The notes: generated by a model not told the origin, from the letters alone. A stretch of 64,000 bases of DNA from Sinonovacula constricta (GCA_007844125.1 CM017561.1:62725256-62789255); one strand, 5' to 3'; shown: positions 48,791 to 61,887, counted from the first letter of the stretch. A program made the numbers and translations.

Positions 48791-50425
48791 AGTTGGATGA
48801 CCTGTTGTTCTTCGAAAGAAATTCCATTCATTTTGTCCGCTTTACGTGAAAAATTCCACCACTTGCTTCAGCAAGCTTTTCTTCTTCTTCCATTTCTTCT
48901 TATTTTTACATATTTTCTCTATTGCTGTATTGTTTAAAAATCAAATATCCACTTTATAGTTATTATTATTTCCTTTTACTCTATAATGTCAGTGTCACAA
49001 CAAAATAACACTTAATTCGAAAACTAGCACGCTAAGAAGTTAAAAATACACTGGTAGTGTGAGCGAATTACTCGGTCTTTTAACAGAAAATATTTATACT
49101 TATAGAGAAAATATAGTTCAGAACATGAAAACAAAGTAACCTTTTTAAGTCAAATTACAACATATTTTCGAGGGATAAATATCACTTGACCCAACTCAGA
49201 ATCCAGACGGCTTCTGTGTAGTTCTGCAAAATCGTATGCACACTAAATAAAATCAAGTAAAATTAGTAAAAAAGTTAACTTGGTTTTGCTTCAAGGTATG
49301 TCAACCTCGTTTAGATTAAATCTTCTTTTAATAAGTTGCTACTAACTGTGTAAGAATTACTTTCGTACCACAAGTCAACAAGACTATGACAGGAAAGTTC
49401 TTCTGGTCATGTTAACAGATTTCAGTGGTGATTACTATCTCTTATTTACTTCTAGTATGTCAAACAAAAAAGAGATATTTAACAGTGAATGAGAATCTCA
49501 ACAGGGAAAAGACAAGTAATTATTTGTTGGTAATAATATTAATAATAAAATTAGCAACGAACCAATGGAGAGATTCTACGAAAAGAGTTTATCCAGTTTA
49601 ACTATAAGATAATAGAAGTATAAATCTAAATATATACAATAATCAGCTTAATAAACACAAAATAATTCAGATAAACAGATCAAGTTCTAAGTTAATATTG
49701 CAAAAATAAACAAACCAGTCCCCCTTTTCGTCACGACGTCCGTGAGGTTCCAAGAACTTGTTTGTTAATTTTTTATAAAGAAAATTCGGACCTGAACACA
49801 GACACTCACATCATTCCTTATGCTTGTACTAACTGTACATTTCTCATCATACACTCAATCTATTGCTGAACATTAATGCTGGACTCAATGCAATTACATC
49901 AGCTTGAACCTAGGCATTGATATATTTAAAAGCTTGAGCACTGGTTCTTCTGTGACCTGGGTCGATTTCTTACACATTGTGTGGATGTGCCATTATCATT
50001 AACCGAGATGTTCGCGGAGTTAAAGATAGGCTTATTGTAACCACAAATTTCTTCTATTATCAAACGCTAATGCAAATGATCTGAAGTTACATTTTCGATC
50101 GAGAATATATGTTATAAGAACAAGTATAAGCTAGTCTTAACAAGGTTTTTATACAAGTATGCCTAAAATTTAATCGTCTTAATTACCTTGCGTTCTTTTC
50201 AGCCATCCTGTTATATTCACCATCAAGTTTCTCCGTACCAAATATAACTGTTGATGCGCATTAACTTCATTGCAATGCTGTTACAATATTCAGCAACTGT
50301 TAAAGTTTATAACAGCTTTTAACAATGGTCTCTTTCCCCTTAATTTATTTCCTTTTTACCGTACACTGTCAAAAATATTTCAGCGCTCTCCACGCTATAA
50401 AGCCAATATGTGCCAAGTGCTATGT
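48791..50425. other. Unassigned AT-rich DNA, possible gypsy leader or LTR remains
   Basis: No gag zinc knuckle or clear LTR pair was found. A minus-strand stretch near 49720-49740 (gtcgtgacgaaaagggggac) looks like the start of some gypsy LTRs, but no second copy exists in the window. The rest is unrecognised. Confidence 0.4.
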
Positions 50426-50431
50426 TTTATT
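50426..50431 (-). terminator. Possible polyA signal of right-hand gene
   Basis: AATAAA on the minus strand about 120 bp past the stop of the candidate terminal exon. AATAAA is frequent in such AT-rich DNA, so support is only positional. Confidence 0.3.
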
Positions 50432-50550
50432 ATTACGGAAAAGAAGATAAAAAATTAGAATTAAGTTAAACGAATTTAATAGGTAAATATGCAGAACATT
50501 AACAGCCTGACTAATTCGAATTCCACCGGACCAAGTCGGAATGACAGATT

Positions 50551-50573
50551 CTAACCACTGGCCCCAGCAGTAT
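50551..50573 (-). CDS. Candidate terminal mini-exon of right-hand gene
   Basis: On the minus strand a strong acceptor (cttgcttattttttcag) is followed by 23 coding bases in the phase demanded by the preceding ShKT exon: A|AT ACT GCT GGG GCC AGT GGT TAG, giving NTAGASG and a stop. There is no domain to support it. I chose it because acceptor, phase and stop agree and no LU or other module is visible further left. Confidence 0.3.
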
Positions 50574-51709
50574 CTGAAAAAATAAGCAAGGCAAACAGAA
50601 ATGTATGCAATTAAGTTGTTCTTGATTATGAAATCAGATTGAATTGTATATCATGCATTGTAAAGCCGTGCCGCACAAACACATATACATCATATCTCAA
50701 CGAATTTACTCGTAAGTTTATAAAATTGGCACTTGCCTTAAAGTTAAGTCTAATTAAATAACTCCTGCGAGAAAATATTCCCTGGGTAATAGATTTTGTA
50801 TTTTACCCCGAAAGAAAATTCGTTAAGGTAAATTATTCGAGTTTTTTATAAACATTAGAGAAATGATGAATATAGTTACTGCCGTTCTTTTTACTCTAAA
50901 ACCCACAACTTAGTCTTGTTTCAGCTAGCAAAGCTAATACAAGTTTCAAGCTGTTTTGTATAATTAAATAAATGACACATTTGTTTCAAGATAAAAAAGA
51001 TACTGCAAACACTTCACTGAAGTGGTACCTAGTGTAACACTCCATCTCTCGATACATAATTTACATAACAACCATGTGCAAGATTATAGTTATTATTAAC
51101 AAATTGTGTAATAAGCCGCTCAGATCTGAACGGATTACTTCCAAGATGACTAAATGCAATTAGTGTAATTTAGTTGTAGTATACTAGGGTATTATTAATG
51201 TTATTGGCTATGAATATTTAATTAGTTATGAAGGGTTTTTGATTACTGGTAATTTTCTAACCCTATCACTGCTTTTTGTGCTAGTCATATTACTTTTCTA
51301 TGTTCATGTGAACAAAGTCTACGGCGCCAATGAATTCATATAAAATCTAAGATCTCTTCTCAATCTCTAATTGGGTTCTTTTCGTTAACTGGCAATATCC
51401 ATAACGTGCACATCGGCCTATCAGATGACATTCTTTCGTTATAATTTAGCTGTGGCTGCAGGGGACCATGAATATCATTAAGAACATTTTACAATAGACT
51501 TTGATAACATTTTGCAATTGAAAAAGACATAGTTCGGAAGTCAAATATTGAGTACATGGACACACTGCATTTCTCAAACTTATATGTTAACATTTAAGGT
51601 AAAGGGTTATTTTTATTTTAAAATATATAGTAGGTTATGTTCCACTCTTTTTATCATGAAATGAAAACTATGCTCCTTTTAAATCTGAATTGCGTTGGTT
51701 TATACTTAC
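50574..51709. other. Probable last intron of right-hand gene
   Basis: AT-rich, 1.1 kb. I found no ShKT, TSP1 or LU pattern on the minus strand here. Confidence 0.5.
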
Positions 51710-51826
51710 TTTGGCACAAACCACATGAACGTTTACAGTATCGTTCAGCCGTGTCGTTATGTGCACAAATGAACCCCTTGACTCCAGGATTGACACAGTT
51801 GACGTTCGGGTCATCATCGCATGGAA
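51710..51826 (-). CDS. ShKT exon 2 of right-hand gene
   Basis: ShKT module on the minus strand: PCDDDPNVNCVNPGVKGFIC, then AHNDTAERYCKRSCGLCQ. Six cysteines; 117 bp, one codon shorter than the other ShKT exons; phase 1-1; acceptor cattgtag, donor GTAAGT. Resembles 18998-19117 in the HNDTAEKYCKRSCGLC part. Confidence 0.92.
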
Positions 51827-52107
51827 CTACAATGAGCCGAGCACTTTTGAAGTTAAATGTAATTCCGGCTTTTTGTGGCCCTTAAAACAGTAATAGGCAA
51901 CAGTATATATCGATTTGGTTTACTTATACCCAAAGTTTCGGAAAGACTCAATGTTTACAATACGCATGCACATAAAGTAACAAGTTACTTTAAGGTTTCA
52001 CAGAATACAAAACGAAATGTGAAAGGAGAAATAAAAGAAAAGCAGACTTTTAGGAGGACAGAAGTTCTGAGGTAATTTCAAGTTCTTGGCGAATATGCTG
52101 ACCGTAC
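51827..52107. other. Short intron
   Basis: 281 bp, the shortest intron of either gene; no recognisable content. Confidence 0.85.
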
Positions 52108-52281
52108 CTGGACATGCCTTATTCAGATAACATCCTTTAATTGCATTGTCATCGCCAACACAATTATCTCCTCCATACGCTGGAGCTGGGCGGTCACAGG
52201 TGCGATTCCTCATTTGCGTACCGTTCTCACAAGTAACACTACAAGATGACCAACTGCCCCAGTCTGACCATTCTCCGTTCA
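52108..52281 (-). CDS. TSP1 exon between ShKT exons, right-hand gene
   Basis: TSP1 repeat: VNGEWSDWGSWSSCSVTCEN, then MRNRTCDRPAPAYGGDNCVG and a terminal NKACPG. 174 bp, phase 1-1, donor GTACGG, acceptor attatcgcag. Same length and ShKT context as 19958-20131, and most of the first half is the same residue for residue. The open frame continues 5' into the intron, but the module starts at the acceptor. Confidence 0.93.
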
Positions 52282-53058
52282 CTGCGATAATTAGCAATGA
52301 AAACTAAATCTTAGTGGAAGGTTACTATAAAAATAATAACTCGTCACTCATTTTCGTTTGAATTTACAGGAAATCTAGTTGCAAACAACACTTAATTTCG
52401 CTTTTAGTCCTAAATACAATTCACGAGTTTTAAAGTCGATCATTTATATGTCGTTCTTTATTGAAAATCTGAAAATATGTGTTTTCCAACTGTCTGGATC
52501 CCATGGAAAGATATTTCTGGCCTTCCTAAGGCCTTGTTGAAACTAGAAATCGCCCAAATTGGCGTCGCTTACATTTTGGCTTCTTGAATGTGCAAAATCT
52601 GACTTATTTATATTGAACACATTTTGTAAAGTATCGTAGACAATATTTGATAAGAATCTGGCTGCCAATTTTTTTAGCGGACTCAGGTAAAGAAACTGAT
52701 TAAAATACCGGTGTATAGAATTTCGGATATCTTAATTGCCATTAACAGAAAAGATGTCCATGTCTTTAACAGAAAAGCCGAAGCATCAAATACACAAATC
52801 TAATTACATAATTTAAGCTTCCCAAATTAAGAAACATACTTTTATATAGGTGATTGAAGAGTTATTTAATTTTGCAACATTCATTTTGTGTAACAAATTA
52901 TCCACCGCTTTTTAACATATGTCTAACCTGTCTAAGCTTGGGCGGACCATCGCAAACAAGTGTGAAAAACTCGTTACTAGATTGCTGAAAATGCATGTCT
53001 ATCAATATATAAGAAAATGTCATTCAGTGTGGTTTAAGTGTTTTGACGGTTACTAAAC
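52282..53058. other. Intron, no recognised content
   Basis: Phase-1 intron of 777 bp. The equivalent intron in the left gene holds a PLE-like repeat; this one does not. Confidence 0.75.
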
Positions 53059-53178
53059 CTTTTGGACACAGTCCACACGACCATTTGCAGTATTTCTCTG
53101 CTGTTTCGTTATGTCGACAGACAAAATCCAATACATCTGGGTCGTGACACTGGCCGGTCGGATCATCTTCACATGGAA
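53059..53178 (-). CDS. ShKT exon 1 of right-hand gene
   Basis: ShKT module: PCEDDPTGQCHDPDVLDFVC, then RHNETAEKYCKWSCGLCPK. Six cysteines, 120 bp, phase 1-1. The acceptor gcgttctag is good; the donor GTTTAG is poor (no GTRAG), so splicing here may be inefficient or use another site. Counterpart of 18998-19117. Confidence 0.88.
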
Positions 53179-53829
53179 CTAGAACGCGAGTCAACGAAAA
53201 TGAAGCTCTTGTTCACAGTGAATCACAAAGTGAAATGCAGCACTTCGACCATTACTTTCTATCACTAATAACGTTTACTTTTAGGATTCAGAAAGAGTCT
53301 TTTCAACAATAGTTTTAAAAATATAGTTTAATCATTTTATATTATCTAGATTGATTGTGCTTTTGGCACTTTGCAGCGACAAAATAACGGTCATTTTGGC
53401 ATCCTACAGCTTACAATGTTAAGGGCAACACCAGACATCTGTCAGAGTAGCCGTTGTACTACACATTAGCTGGAAGACCTCAGTCCATTATAAGGAGAGA
53501 AGCATATTTCTCGAGAAATTTAAAATAATATTAATCAAGGAAGATGGTGTCACATATATTGATAAGAATTATATCTGCAATAAATGTGTTATGTATATAG
53601 ATTTTGTTTAACAATGGATATCCGATGTATTCATATTTGGAAAGTAAAGTGTGTATATTTGAACTAAATTGTTTCTATTATACATTTTCTTGCAGTTGTT
53701 TACCGTTTGTTTTGCTTAGCAAGATTGGGTAAAAGTTCGTTTCAACGATATGCAAACACTTAAGTATCAATACGTTTGCGGACAAGCGGGTGACATAAAA
53801 CGAAGTGGACACTTTGTTTCTATACGTAC
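53179..53829. other. Intron, no recognised content
   Basis: Phase-1 intron of 651 bp without visible repeats. Confidence 0.75.
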
Positions 53830-53997
53830 CTGGGCACGGTCGGTAGCAAGATTCTGTGTCGCGAAATGTGCCATTACAGTTGGATCCCCCATTTGATGGT
53901 GGTGGGTTGTCACAGATTCGGATTCTCTCCCTTGTTCCGTTGCTACACGATAAGGAACATTGTGTCCAGACCTCCCAAGTGCCCCAGCTTCCGTTGA
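53830..53997 (-). CDS. TSP1 exon of right-hand gene, twin of 183-350
   Basis: TSP1 repeat: VNGSWGTWEVWTQCSLSC, then RERIRICDNPPPSNGGSNCN and a terminal RPCPG. 168 bp, phase 1-1, donor GTACGT, acceptor attgtattag. Six cysteines; CSLSC still fits an O-fucose site. The NPPPSNGGSxCNG block and exon length equal those of 183-350. Confidence 0.92.
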
Positions 53998-56900
53998 CTA
54001 ATACAATAAAGACATATGCATATATCGTATGCGACGTTATCTGCAGACGTTATCTGCAGTTATATTTGCCCCTAGTAGTTTTAATTCATAAAAAGATACG
54101 TTATTTAAACATAGACTTTAAAAATGTACTTGTTCGACATTTATTAATAGAAGGTCACACTTTATTGCCATTTAGAAGCACTTACAAGCGCATAACCATA
54201 CTATTCTTATAAACTAAAATTGGAAATACAGGACCACTTGGCAAATATAATAGGATAATTTATACAATGAACAAATATAGACTAATGTATTTAGACGATT
54301 TCCATGAAACGTAATATAACGATGTTACGTCATCCAGACTGTCCAATTCCAAGAAAACCAAACACAAGAGCCCGGATTAGTTCACTGCATCAACAACCTG
54401 TTATTGTATTTTTTTTGTAAATCAAGTTCCAAAAGCAAAGTAAACACACAAACGTAAACACGTACCTTTGGTGCACACCTTATTTCCAATCATTTAATAA
54501 AATGATAAATACAGCGTGTACAATTTGCTACAAATATATAACTTAAGCACTAGTCATACTGTCCCCGACGATCCGGGAGATGCATTAAGACACTATGACT
54601 ACACCCTGGTTCCAACTTGTCACACCGTGGGAAACTGGCAATAAAACCTGGACGAACCTTGGTAATTCGGCAACCCCTGAGGTTTAAAAATGTTTAAAGC
54701 TGCCGGGGCCTGCCTGGAGACTAGAAGCAAACGAGGGTGATCCTTGAATGTCCCAAGTGCATCAGTGGCGATCCGTAAATCCGCCGTTAATCTACCGGCA
54801 TCGACCGTGAGTCACCAGAAGTCCGTCGTTGCGGTCCGGCGCTATACCGTGACAATATCCGAAGGTACGATAGAACTTGGAACATTGTCATTTTCTTCAT
54901 GTCTTGGAGCTGATCACAAGTAATAAGCGACAAAATCGACTACAGCTTCTGCATACAATGCTACAGCCTGCAAATGTCTACATCGGCGACGGAGACGACC
55001 AATGTTGATCAAACCATGAATACAGCAACGGACAGAACATCGCCACCACTTAAAACTTTTTGCTGGAAGATCCAATATACTTCATGAATTTTCTTACTCT
55101 GTATACTTCACGAATTTCTTTAGACTGGACACTGGCATGTTCCGGGAGCTGCAAAAATATTGAAGAAAGACACTTGGTAAATAAAGGCTCTTGAAATCTG
55201 GCGAATACCCTTCGAGATCTTGCATCAGCGGAGAGCTACTTTTCGTTAACGGGCAGGTTCCGAGCTCAAGCCAAAACAATTTCTGGTATCATCAGACAAG
55301 TATATCGTGGAAGAGCAGGCCAATGATTTCGACTGCCAAACCACATCACACCTGGTGAAAGGAAGAAGAAAACTGACTTGTGCGTATTAGTGGCAGTTTC
55401 AATTTTGTATTGAGGCGCTGCGTAAATCATGTCGCCCAGATCATACAATTCAACACGTATTAAAATATATAATACCACATATGCCGGAACTAAGGGATGT
55501 CAGTGGTGTTGCAAATTTTATGCCATTACAACTGATGAACAGACTCTGTCATATTGAGTCTCTTATGATCCATGTTGATGCGGTTGGTCATGAAGTATCT
55601 ACCCTTTGTTTAGCAATTTATATGCGTCAGCAGTTACTAACCGTTTGTTAGGAGACAAACCTCACTTACCTTCTTAGCTTACACAGGTTTATTCTATTAA
55701 CACCTACATTTTGGTGTTCTTTGATATATTACCGTCGGACCTATCTATCGACCATTTAAAGGCTATTGTTAGACAAGTTACATTTTTTCTGTTAGACACA
55801 CAGTACAGATCTTAATGAAAAGGCACCTACAGGAATCATTTAAACTAGATCTGTACTCTTTTCCAGTTTTCCTTTTAACGTACTCTATTAAGTAATGGCT
55901 TCGCATAAGATATGTTGCCGATGTACTATCTTACAACGCCATAATAGCATGTGTCGAAATCAACTTTAAAACTTGTCAAAAAATGTCCTTCTCAATTAGT
56001 TCTTTCGGAGCAGATCCGCTTTTATTTGCTTTAAAATCCCCGATGTACGTCCCTATAGACTCATTCTAGGTAATGAGAGACGTCAGAACCATCTGCTTCT
56101 ACTGTGGGAGACATCTTCTTAAACCTCCGATTTGTTTTTGCCTTTTCCGAGTGGAAATGTTTCAGCGAATTTCTTCATTGCACTGTATCAGCTCTTTTCG
56201 AAGAATGGATCGCTCTACATCTTTAAGGGACATACCGCTTCGCTACCGGCATAAACCGACACAAATAGTAACAACACCGAGATGTCTCAAGAAGGAGCCG
56301 ACACTAGACGGGACACATCGCGACTCCGCCTTGGACAATCGGGGCTCTTCCAAGGCGAGACCGGGACGACGGTTCGTGTCGCCACCGGGGTTTGTGGTGA
56401 TAAACCGTAGAGTTCTGTTTCGACGTCCGGGAATGCACCGTAAGTACGTCGTAAATGTGTGAGAGCAAATACAATTTTAAGCCAAAAATACGCTGGTTCA
56501 CACGGATATGCCAAGATTCACCGCCTCCCTTGACCCGGGAAGATTGTCTTGCAATCCGCGACGAACGTAGCAGTCTTGCTAGGTTTTAATATTCTAGTTT
56601 CGATTATTGCATTCTTCTTTTCAACGTCACTTTGTGTGTTGAACTACGTTTTTACCTATTATTTTGGCTTATTGCATTTAAACACATTTCCGTATTTAAT
56701 TCATAACCATCTACGCTACAACAATCTGTCTGTTTTTACTTGTAATTGTAGTGAAAAATTCAAACTTGGCAGATTGGTGAGACAGTTATCAATCTGAAAG
56801 GGGACAGGTAGTGACCGACTACTAATAGAATATAAAGCAGATTCTAACGCTATCAATATTAAACCTGTATAAACAAAGAAGCATTCTACAGGATAAAATA

Positions 56901-57513
56901 AGCGACATATCACATCATAAATCGGGACTATTTTACTGCAATAGAACATCTGTTCCTTTTACTTTCCCTACACATTTTCGTATTATTAAACAAGCTGACA
57001 CACGTTGTTCTTGTCGCTTACTTGACCTTCACTGGAAACTTTACGCTATCTTGGAAAGTTAAGGTTTTGTTATTAACTTTATTTTGACATTACTAGTAAC
57101 ATAGGTATTTAATTGTGATGAAAAATAAATCAATATACTATGCCATTTCAATGTTGATATTCTATTAATAAATAACCAGGAAATACGCGGGGCTCAAATA
57201 GAACAGCCAAACTTGGGAAAGAAACCTAACAACATTGAGTAAATTGTAGTGCGCATTTGTGTCGCTTTTAAGTAAAACTTTTTGGTAGAACGTGTACGAA
57301 TGGAAAAAGATTTTAAGTTTGTGTGATCTAACGCTCAATATATCAAGGTTTCGAGTTCAAATGTTTATTAATTTAGTCATGTAGGCCGTAAAATCTATTT
57401 CCTACATAAAGAGTGCGGTATATGTATATGTAATCTAGCATTACATAGGTGTTGCATGAATCACGTAATTATTGTAAGCATATAATCAATCATTATGGAA
57501 CAGATATGCATAC
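53998..57513. other. Intron with GC-richer blocks
   Basis: Phase-1 intron of 3.5 kb. Two stretches, about 54550-55620 and 56070-56540, are GC-richer than their surroundings and resemble repeat copies A-C in composition (ccggta/ccgcc-rich), though I could not line them up. Open frames at 56073-56462 and 55094-55478 show no domain. Probably diverged repeats. Confidence 0.5.
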
Positions 57514-57684
57514 TTTTGCATGACTGCATGTAGCAGAACTTGTTTTCTAGCTCCGGACCCGAACAATTGTGTCCGCCGTAGGCCGGTACCGGATGTGTGC
57601 ATGTCCTTAGTCGGGAGTGAGTGCCCCCGTCACAGGTCGTGCTGCAGGGGGACCAGGCATCCCAAGCTGACCAGTCACCGTCAA
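57514..57684 (-). CDS. TSP1 exon of right-hand gene
   Basis: TSP1 repeat: VDGDWSAWDAWSPCSTTC, then SRLRTCTHPVPAYGGHNCSG and a terminal YMQSCK. 171 bp, phase 1-1, acceptor atagcatgtttgcag, donor GTATGC. It ends CK rather than the usual CP. GC is locally raised in the middle of the exon. Confidence 0.92.
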
Positions 57685-59656
57685 CTGCAAACATGCTATT
57701 CAATCATCAGACAGTAATTGTTATTTTAACAAAGTTTACATATATAGTATGAAACTGAAATTACTCGGCCAAGAATGATCGAGTAAAGAATGTTAGAAAT
57801 GCATTACCACACAGCATTTTATGAATATACACCTTAGCTGTGCTGTTACTGTCTATATTTTAAACTCTTGTAAATTGAAAAGTTACAACAGACTTTGGAT
57901 TTTGCATCCACATCTTAATAGACAGACTCACTTATGGTCATCTTCGTGGCATTCCACTGGAAAAACTCCACACATGAAAATTCTCGCCACAATGGGTACT
58001 CAAATCCACGTGTTTTGGGTTTGAAGAATAACAAGTCGGCTCGGCGGCTACGTGCGCTTGGTGTGACTGTACTGTTGGTAATACCACGTTTTTGTTTTCT
58101 GTATTGACAACTATAATATATTAAAACTGATTAAACCCGATTTGCAAAACACATGCTTTCAATGACTCTTTTACCAGGTGACCTTCGTTGGCAGCATCGA
58201 CCTAAAGTGGCTCGAGGTATATATGTGTGGTCAGCATGTACTCTAAACAAAAGGCATATCAAACCCTTTATTACATCGTTGGTAAGACATTTGTACTTAA
58301 ATAAATCACGAACAACGTTAAGAGTGACCTGACTTTAACTTACATGTACATTTCTATAATATAGAATAAAATGCATAGTAAGTGATTAAAAATGGTCCCC
58401 CTTTTCACATAGGTCCCTGTCTACTCCCATTGGTTACGTTTTACTTTACTTCAGTAACCACTGCCGTCTTGTGTACACCGATGTCGATGTAAATATAATA
58501 AGACATACAATGTAATTTAAAAAAAACAACAACAAACAAACAACAAATATATATTTCTTATTAATCATCAGACTCTTTTGTTATAATAAACTTTTGTTGT
58601 ATGAGGTTATATTGCATAAACCAAAATGCTATTTATCCATACCTCTATAAAACCGGTTTAAGTACCCCAGTCGTTCGTTTTGCCGACTGACCGTTCCAAG
58701 GCGGTAACTGTTGGGTATGCTCTTTTTGTTAAATGACTCATCACAGATTTGTTCTTACTTTTACACTTGGTTTTGTGTGTGAATACCTTTGTTCTGTGCC
58801 ACTTTTCAGGGTTTGGTATATGTTGCAATGCTCACAGGACTTTGTTATATATTCTTATTCTTACAGTGAGAGCAAGGCAATAAACACCCCTGACGTGGAA
58901 ATTGGTCTTTCAAGGGACAGCTACATGTATCTCTAATAGCGGATACCACAATACTACTAAATGGTAGCCGAGCTAGATTTAAACTTTAAAAGTTAGTTTT
59001 ATATATATCTAATGCTTAATAGCACAATATACTTTCATGATGATCACGTTATAACTGATTTTATGCGTTTTCTATTCATAAGCATGGTCGTGACAATGTG
59101 CACGCTCTCTTCAAGACGGCAGTGGTAATTGTAAAAAAGCAGGTCTAACCGATGAACAAGTGGATACAATATATATATTTTCAAACGGATTAAATCTCGT
59201 TCGGTCGTTTCCGATTTCCATTGACGGATTTTGGCGAAGAATACAGTAGATTGCCAGGTGTACTATAAACTCCGAGGAATACAATAAAGGAGCTTTTATA
59301 TTCCGTCACATATATGTGATTACAAAACATCAAGACCTCAAACATAGTTAAACAGCAAATAAAACAAGGGACGTGATTTGAATTATTGTCACAATACCTC
59401 GCTTTGCTCAAGACAAGAAAAGAACAGCAAAGAAAAGATCCATTGTTCAAATGTGATAAATACATTGCAACTATACACAACAAGCCTGCATTGCAATTAA
59501 ATAAGTTTAAATTTAATGACAAAATGACTATTGACAATTTCAGAACTTGTGGATATACTAGAAATATCTAATAGCATATTAATGAAGTATTTTTACGATT
59601 CCCTTTAAATGTAATAATAATCTTTAGAATATTTAGGGGATGGTACTCAGCCATAC
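57685..59656. other. Intron with repeat tail
   Basis: Phase-1 intron of 2.0 kb; holds PLE-tail-like copy 2 (58640-58865). Open frames on both strands at about 59190-59571 have no domain. Confidence 0.7.
58640..58865 (+). repeat. PLE-tail-like repeat, copy 2
   Basis: Same order as 19690-19900 (tgccgactgaccgttccaag, gcggtaactgttggg, aaatgactcatcacagattt, ggtatatgttgcaatgctca, ggactttgtta). It also keeps aagtaccccagtcg of the larger PLE tails. It ends near a string of ttcttattctta. Confidence 0.65.
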
Positions 59657-59827
59657 CTGGACAGTTGACTAGAGAACATATGCTTGCTTCTGTTGCCGAT
59701 CCACGACATATCATGCCGCCGTATTTCGGTTCAGGGTTGGAACAGTTTCTTGTCCGAGTAATTGTCCCATTGTCACAGGTCACAGAGCAGTCAGACCAAG
59801 CTGACCAATCCGTCCAATCTCCATCAA
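59657..59827 (-). CDS. TSP1 exon of right-hand gene
   Basis: TSP1 repeat: VDGDWTDWSAWSDCSVTC, then TRTRNCSNPEPKYGGMICRG and a terminal LVNCPG. 171 bp, six cysteines, phase 1-1, acceptor gatcttatttag, donor GTATGG. Confidence 0.92.
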
Positions 59828-61118
59828 CTAAATAAGATCTTTACACATTACATGTACTCTTTTTCAATGAATTTATGATTCTACAACAAGAAAACGTAAC
59901 ATATTAAAACAATCGTTTATGTTCAGCCATAACTTACATTTAAATACTGACTAAACTATCCCAGCTGTTATGTTTTGTTGTAAATTTCTCGATGAAGTAC
60001 AGTGTGACATAGAACAGTGCGCGCTTGCATACCTGATTGCTGATTTGCTAGATTTGCTAGGATGGCGGAGCTTATTTTACTACGGACTGTTTTCATGAAT
60101 GAACATAAATACATCAACATTACGTCATACAGCAGACATGTTTGTAAAATATGTTCAAAGTATGTGTCCTTTGTTTAGTTTTTCTTTTTCATATGTTTGC
60201 AAATACATTACATATAATTGAGGTTTTAAACACTTTATCGTTTAAAAAGTCTGTAACAGTGACACTTAAAGAACAATAAATGAGGAACTACTTTCTTGTT
60301 GCTTTGCTACTTGACTTTGTTGGTTTGGCTTAAATAAAGGAAGAATTTTATCACGCGCAGAGTAAGCTATTCGTTTATTGTAACTTGTATAAAAAGTTGC
60401 AAGGTTTGTTTTATAAAGATAAAATAGAAGACTTTTTTAAATGAAATGGTTTTAATTGGATCTCAAAGTAACGTAATTATAACGAATAAATCGTTGATTT
60501 TTGACTCAATGATACATTATTTTAGGTATAAACAGCACGTCATGCAAATTGTATAGTATTAACGCAAAAGTTGTTTTCAAACTATGAAGAAAATAAACAT
60601 CTTTAAATCAGAACTATTTAAGAAAGATTTTACATCATGATGTCACCTGCATGTAAACCATACGAAAACAAGAAGACACCGGAGCAGCAGAGAACATACT
60701 CATTGGGGAATTTATAAACTGCACTATCATAAAATATTGAAAGCAAAATATTTTAGAAGCTTGCGTTTAAACACTTCCTACTTTCTGCTTATTACTTTAT
60801 GAAAACTTTAGGGTTTAAAACTTTTGATCAGGAAAATATCATTTAAAGATAGAGTACCACGCGCTTGGAAGTCAGTGTAAGTGAAAGATAGAACATTTTC
60901 TGACTGACCTTCGGACGGCGTAACTGTGTTTCTTTTCCATGTTATTTCTTGTGTAAATGTGTTTTGTCGCTATTCCATTACTTTGGTTGTTGTGAAAGGG
61001 CGTGTTCATATTGTTATAATAATTAAAATGTATGAATGAATTTAATACATTTTTTAATTTTGTAAAGAGATCAGTGTATTTAAAAGTAATTTTACTTATT
61101 TCTGCATATCAAACGTAC
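59828..61118. other. Intron, no recognised content
   Basis: AT-rich phase-1 intron of 1.3 kb. Confidence 0.7.
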
Positions 61119-61292
61119 TTGGACACTTCCTGTTAGTAAAACAGTCGTTGATGTCTACGTTTATTCCAATACAGTCGACTCCTCCGAACGCTGGCGCTGG
61201 CTGGCTGCAACTGCGATTCCGCACATACGTGCCGTTCTCACATGTAAAACTGCAGGGGCCCCATGCGCTCCAGTCAGACCAGCCACCATTAA
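61119..61292 (-). CDS. TSP1 exon of right-hand gene
   Basis: TSP1 repeat: VNGGWSDWSAWGPCSFTCEN, then YVRNRSCSQPAPAFGGVDCI and a terminal NRKCPS. 174 bp, phase 1-1, donor GTACGT; the acceptor (ttgaaaacaaag) is poor. With 19958 and 52108 it forms a 174-bp subgroup sharing SDW, CENG and RNR-C--PAP. Confidence 0.9.
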
Positions 61293-61887
61293 CTTTGTTT
61301 TCAAAAAGAATGTTAAATATGATTATTTAACTCTAAATCGTAAAAGCGTATAGACGAGACACAATCATGGTAAAGCTATTTAATAAATTGGAAACAACGT
61401 TCCATGGTTTTACTGCAATTTAATAACTGACATTCTTTGTGCTGTATTCACAAACGTTTATTCATAGAAGCGACCTCCTACCAGCGCTGGTTAATGAACC
61501 AGAAACTCAAAAAGTGTAGCCAGATGGCTTTTTAGATTAACATATAAGCCGTTCGACTTTTACGCTCTCATTAAGAAAAGATTTCGTCTCTTTGACAAGG
61601 AGGATAATAATTTGTCAAGAAACTATCTTGAAGAAATAATTACTCTCCTTTATTTAAAATTCTCATGACAATTATTTTGTTTAGTTTTTAAAATACATTG
61701 CGGCGACGGTACTCGAACCCACGCGGTGAGAGGCTAAGTCAGAGGAGTAACAAATCGGTGGTTTTACCATTACACCACAGCCACCCCTCAGACAATTAAG
61801 GTAATTTTACATTAATTACAGTTAAGCAGTGAAGAAGTGTTAACCTCTTATATGTATTTATCTACAACAACTGTTGTGATTTCCTAC
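61293..61887. other. Intron with SINE head
   Basis: Phase-1 intron of 595 bp containing the tRNA-like block 61690-61790. Confidence 0.75.
61690..61790 (-). repeat. tRNA-like SINE head
   Basis: On the minus strand ggctgtggtgtaatggtaaa resembles an A box, and gcgtgggttcgagtaccg is a B box about 45 bp later. The outer arms do not pair as an acceptor stem. Related to 441-605. Confidence 0.65.

Noticed and set aside
49720..49745. Gypsy LTR start (gtcgtgacgaaaaggggg on the minus strand).
   Set aside because: Suggestive only; there is no second LTR, primer-binding site or gag in the window.
56073..56514. Overlapping ORFs in a GC-rich block, a possible intronless gene.
   Set aside because: No domain, both strands open, no clear start context; more like a diverged repeat.
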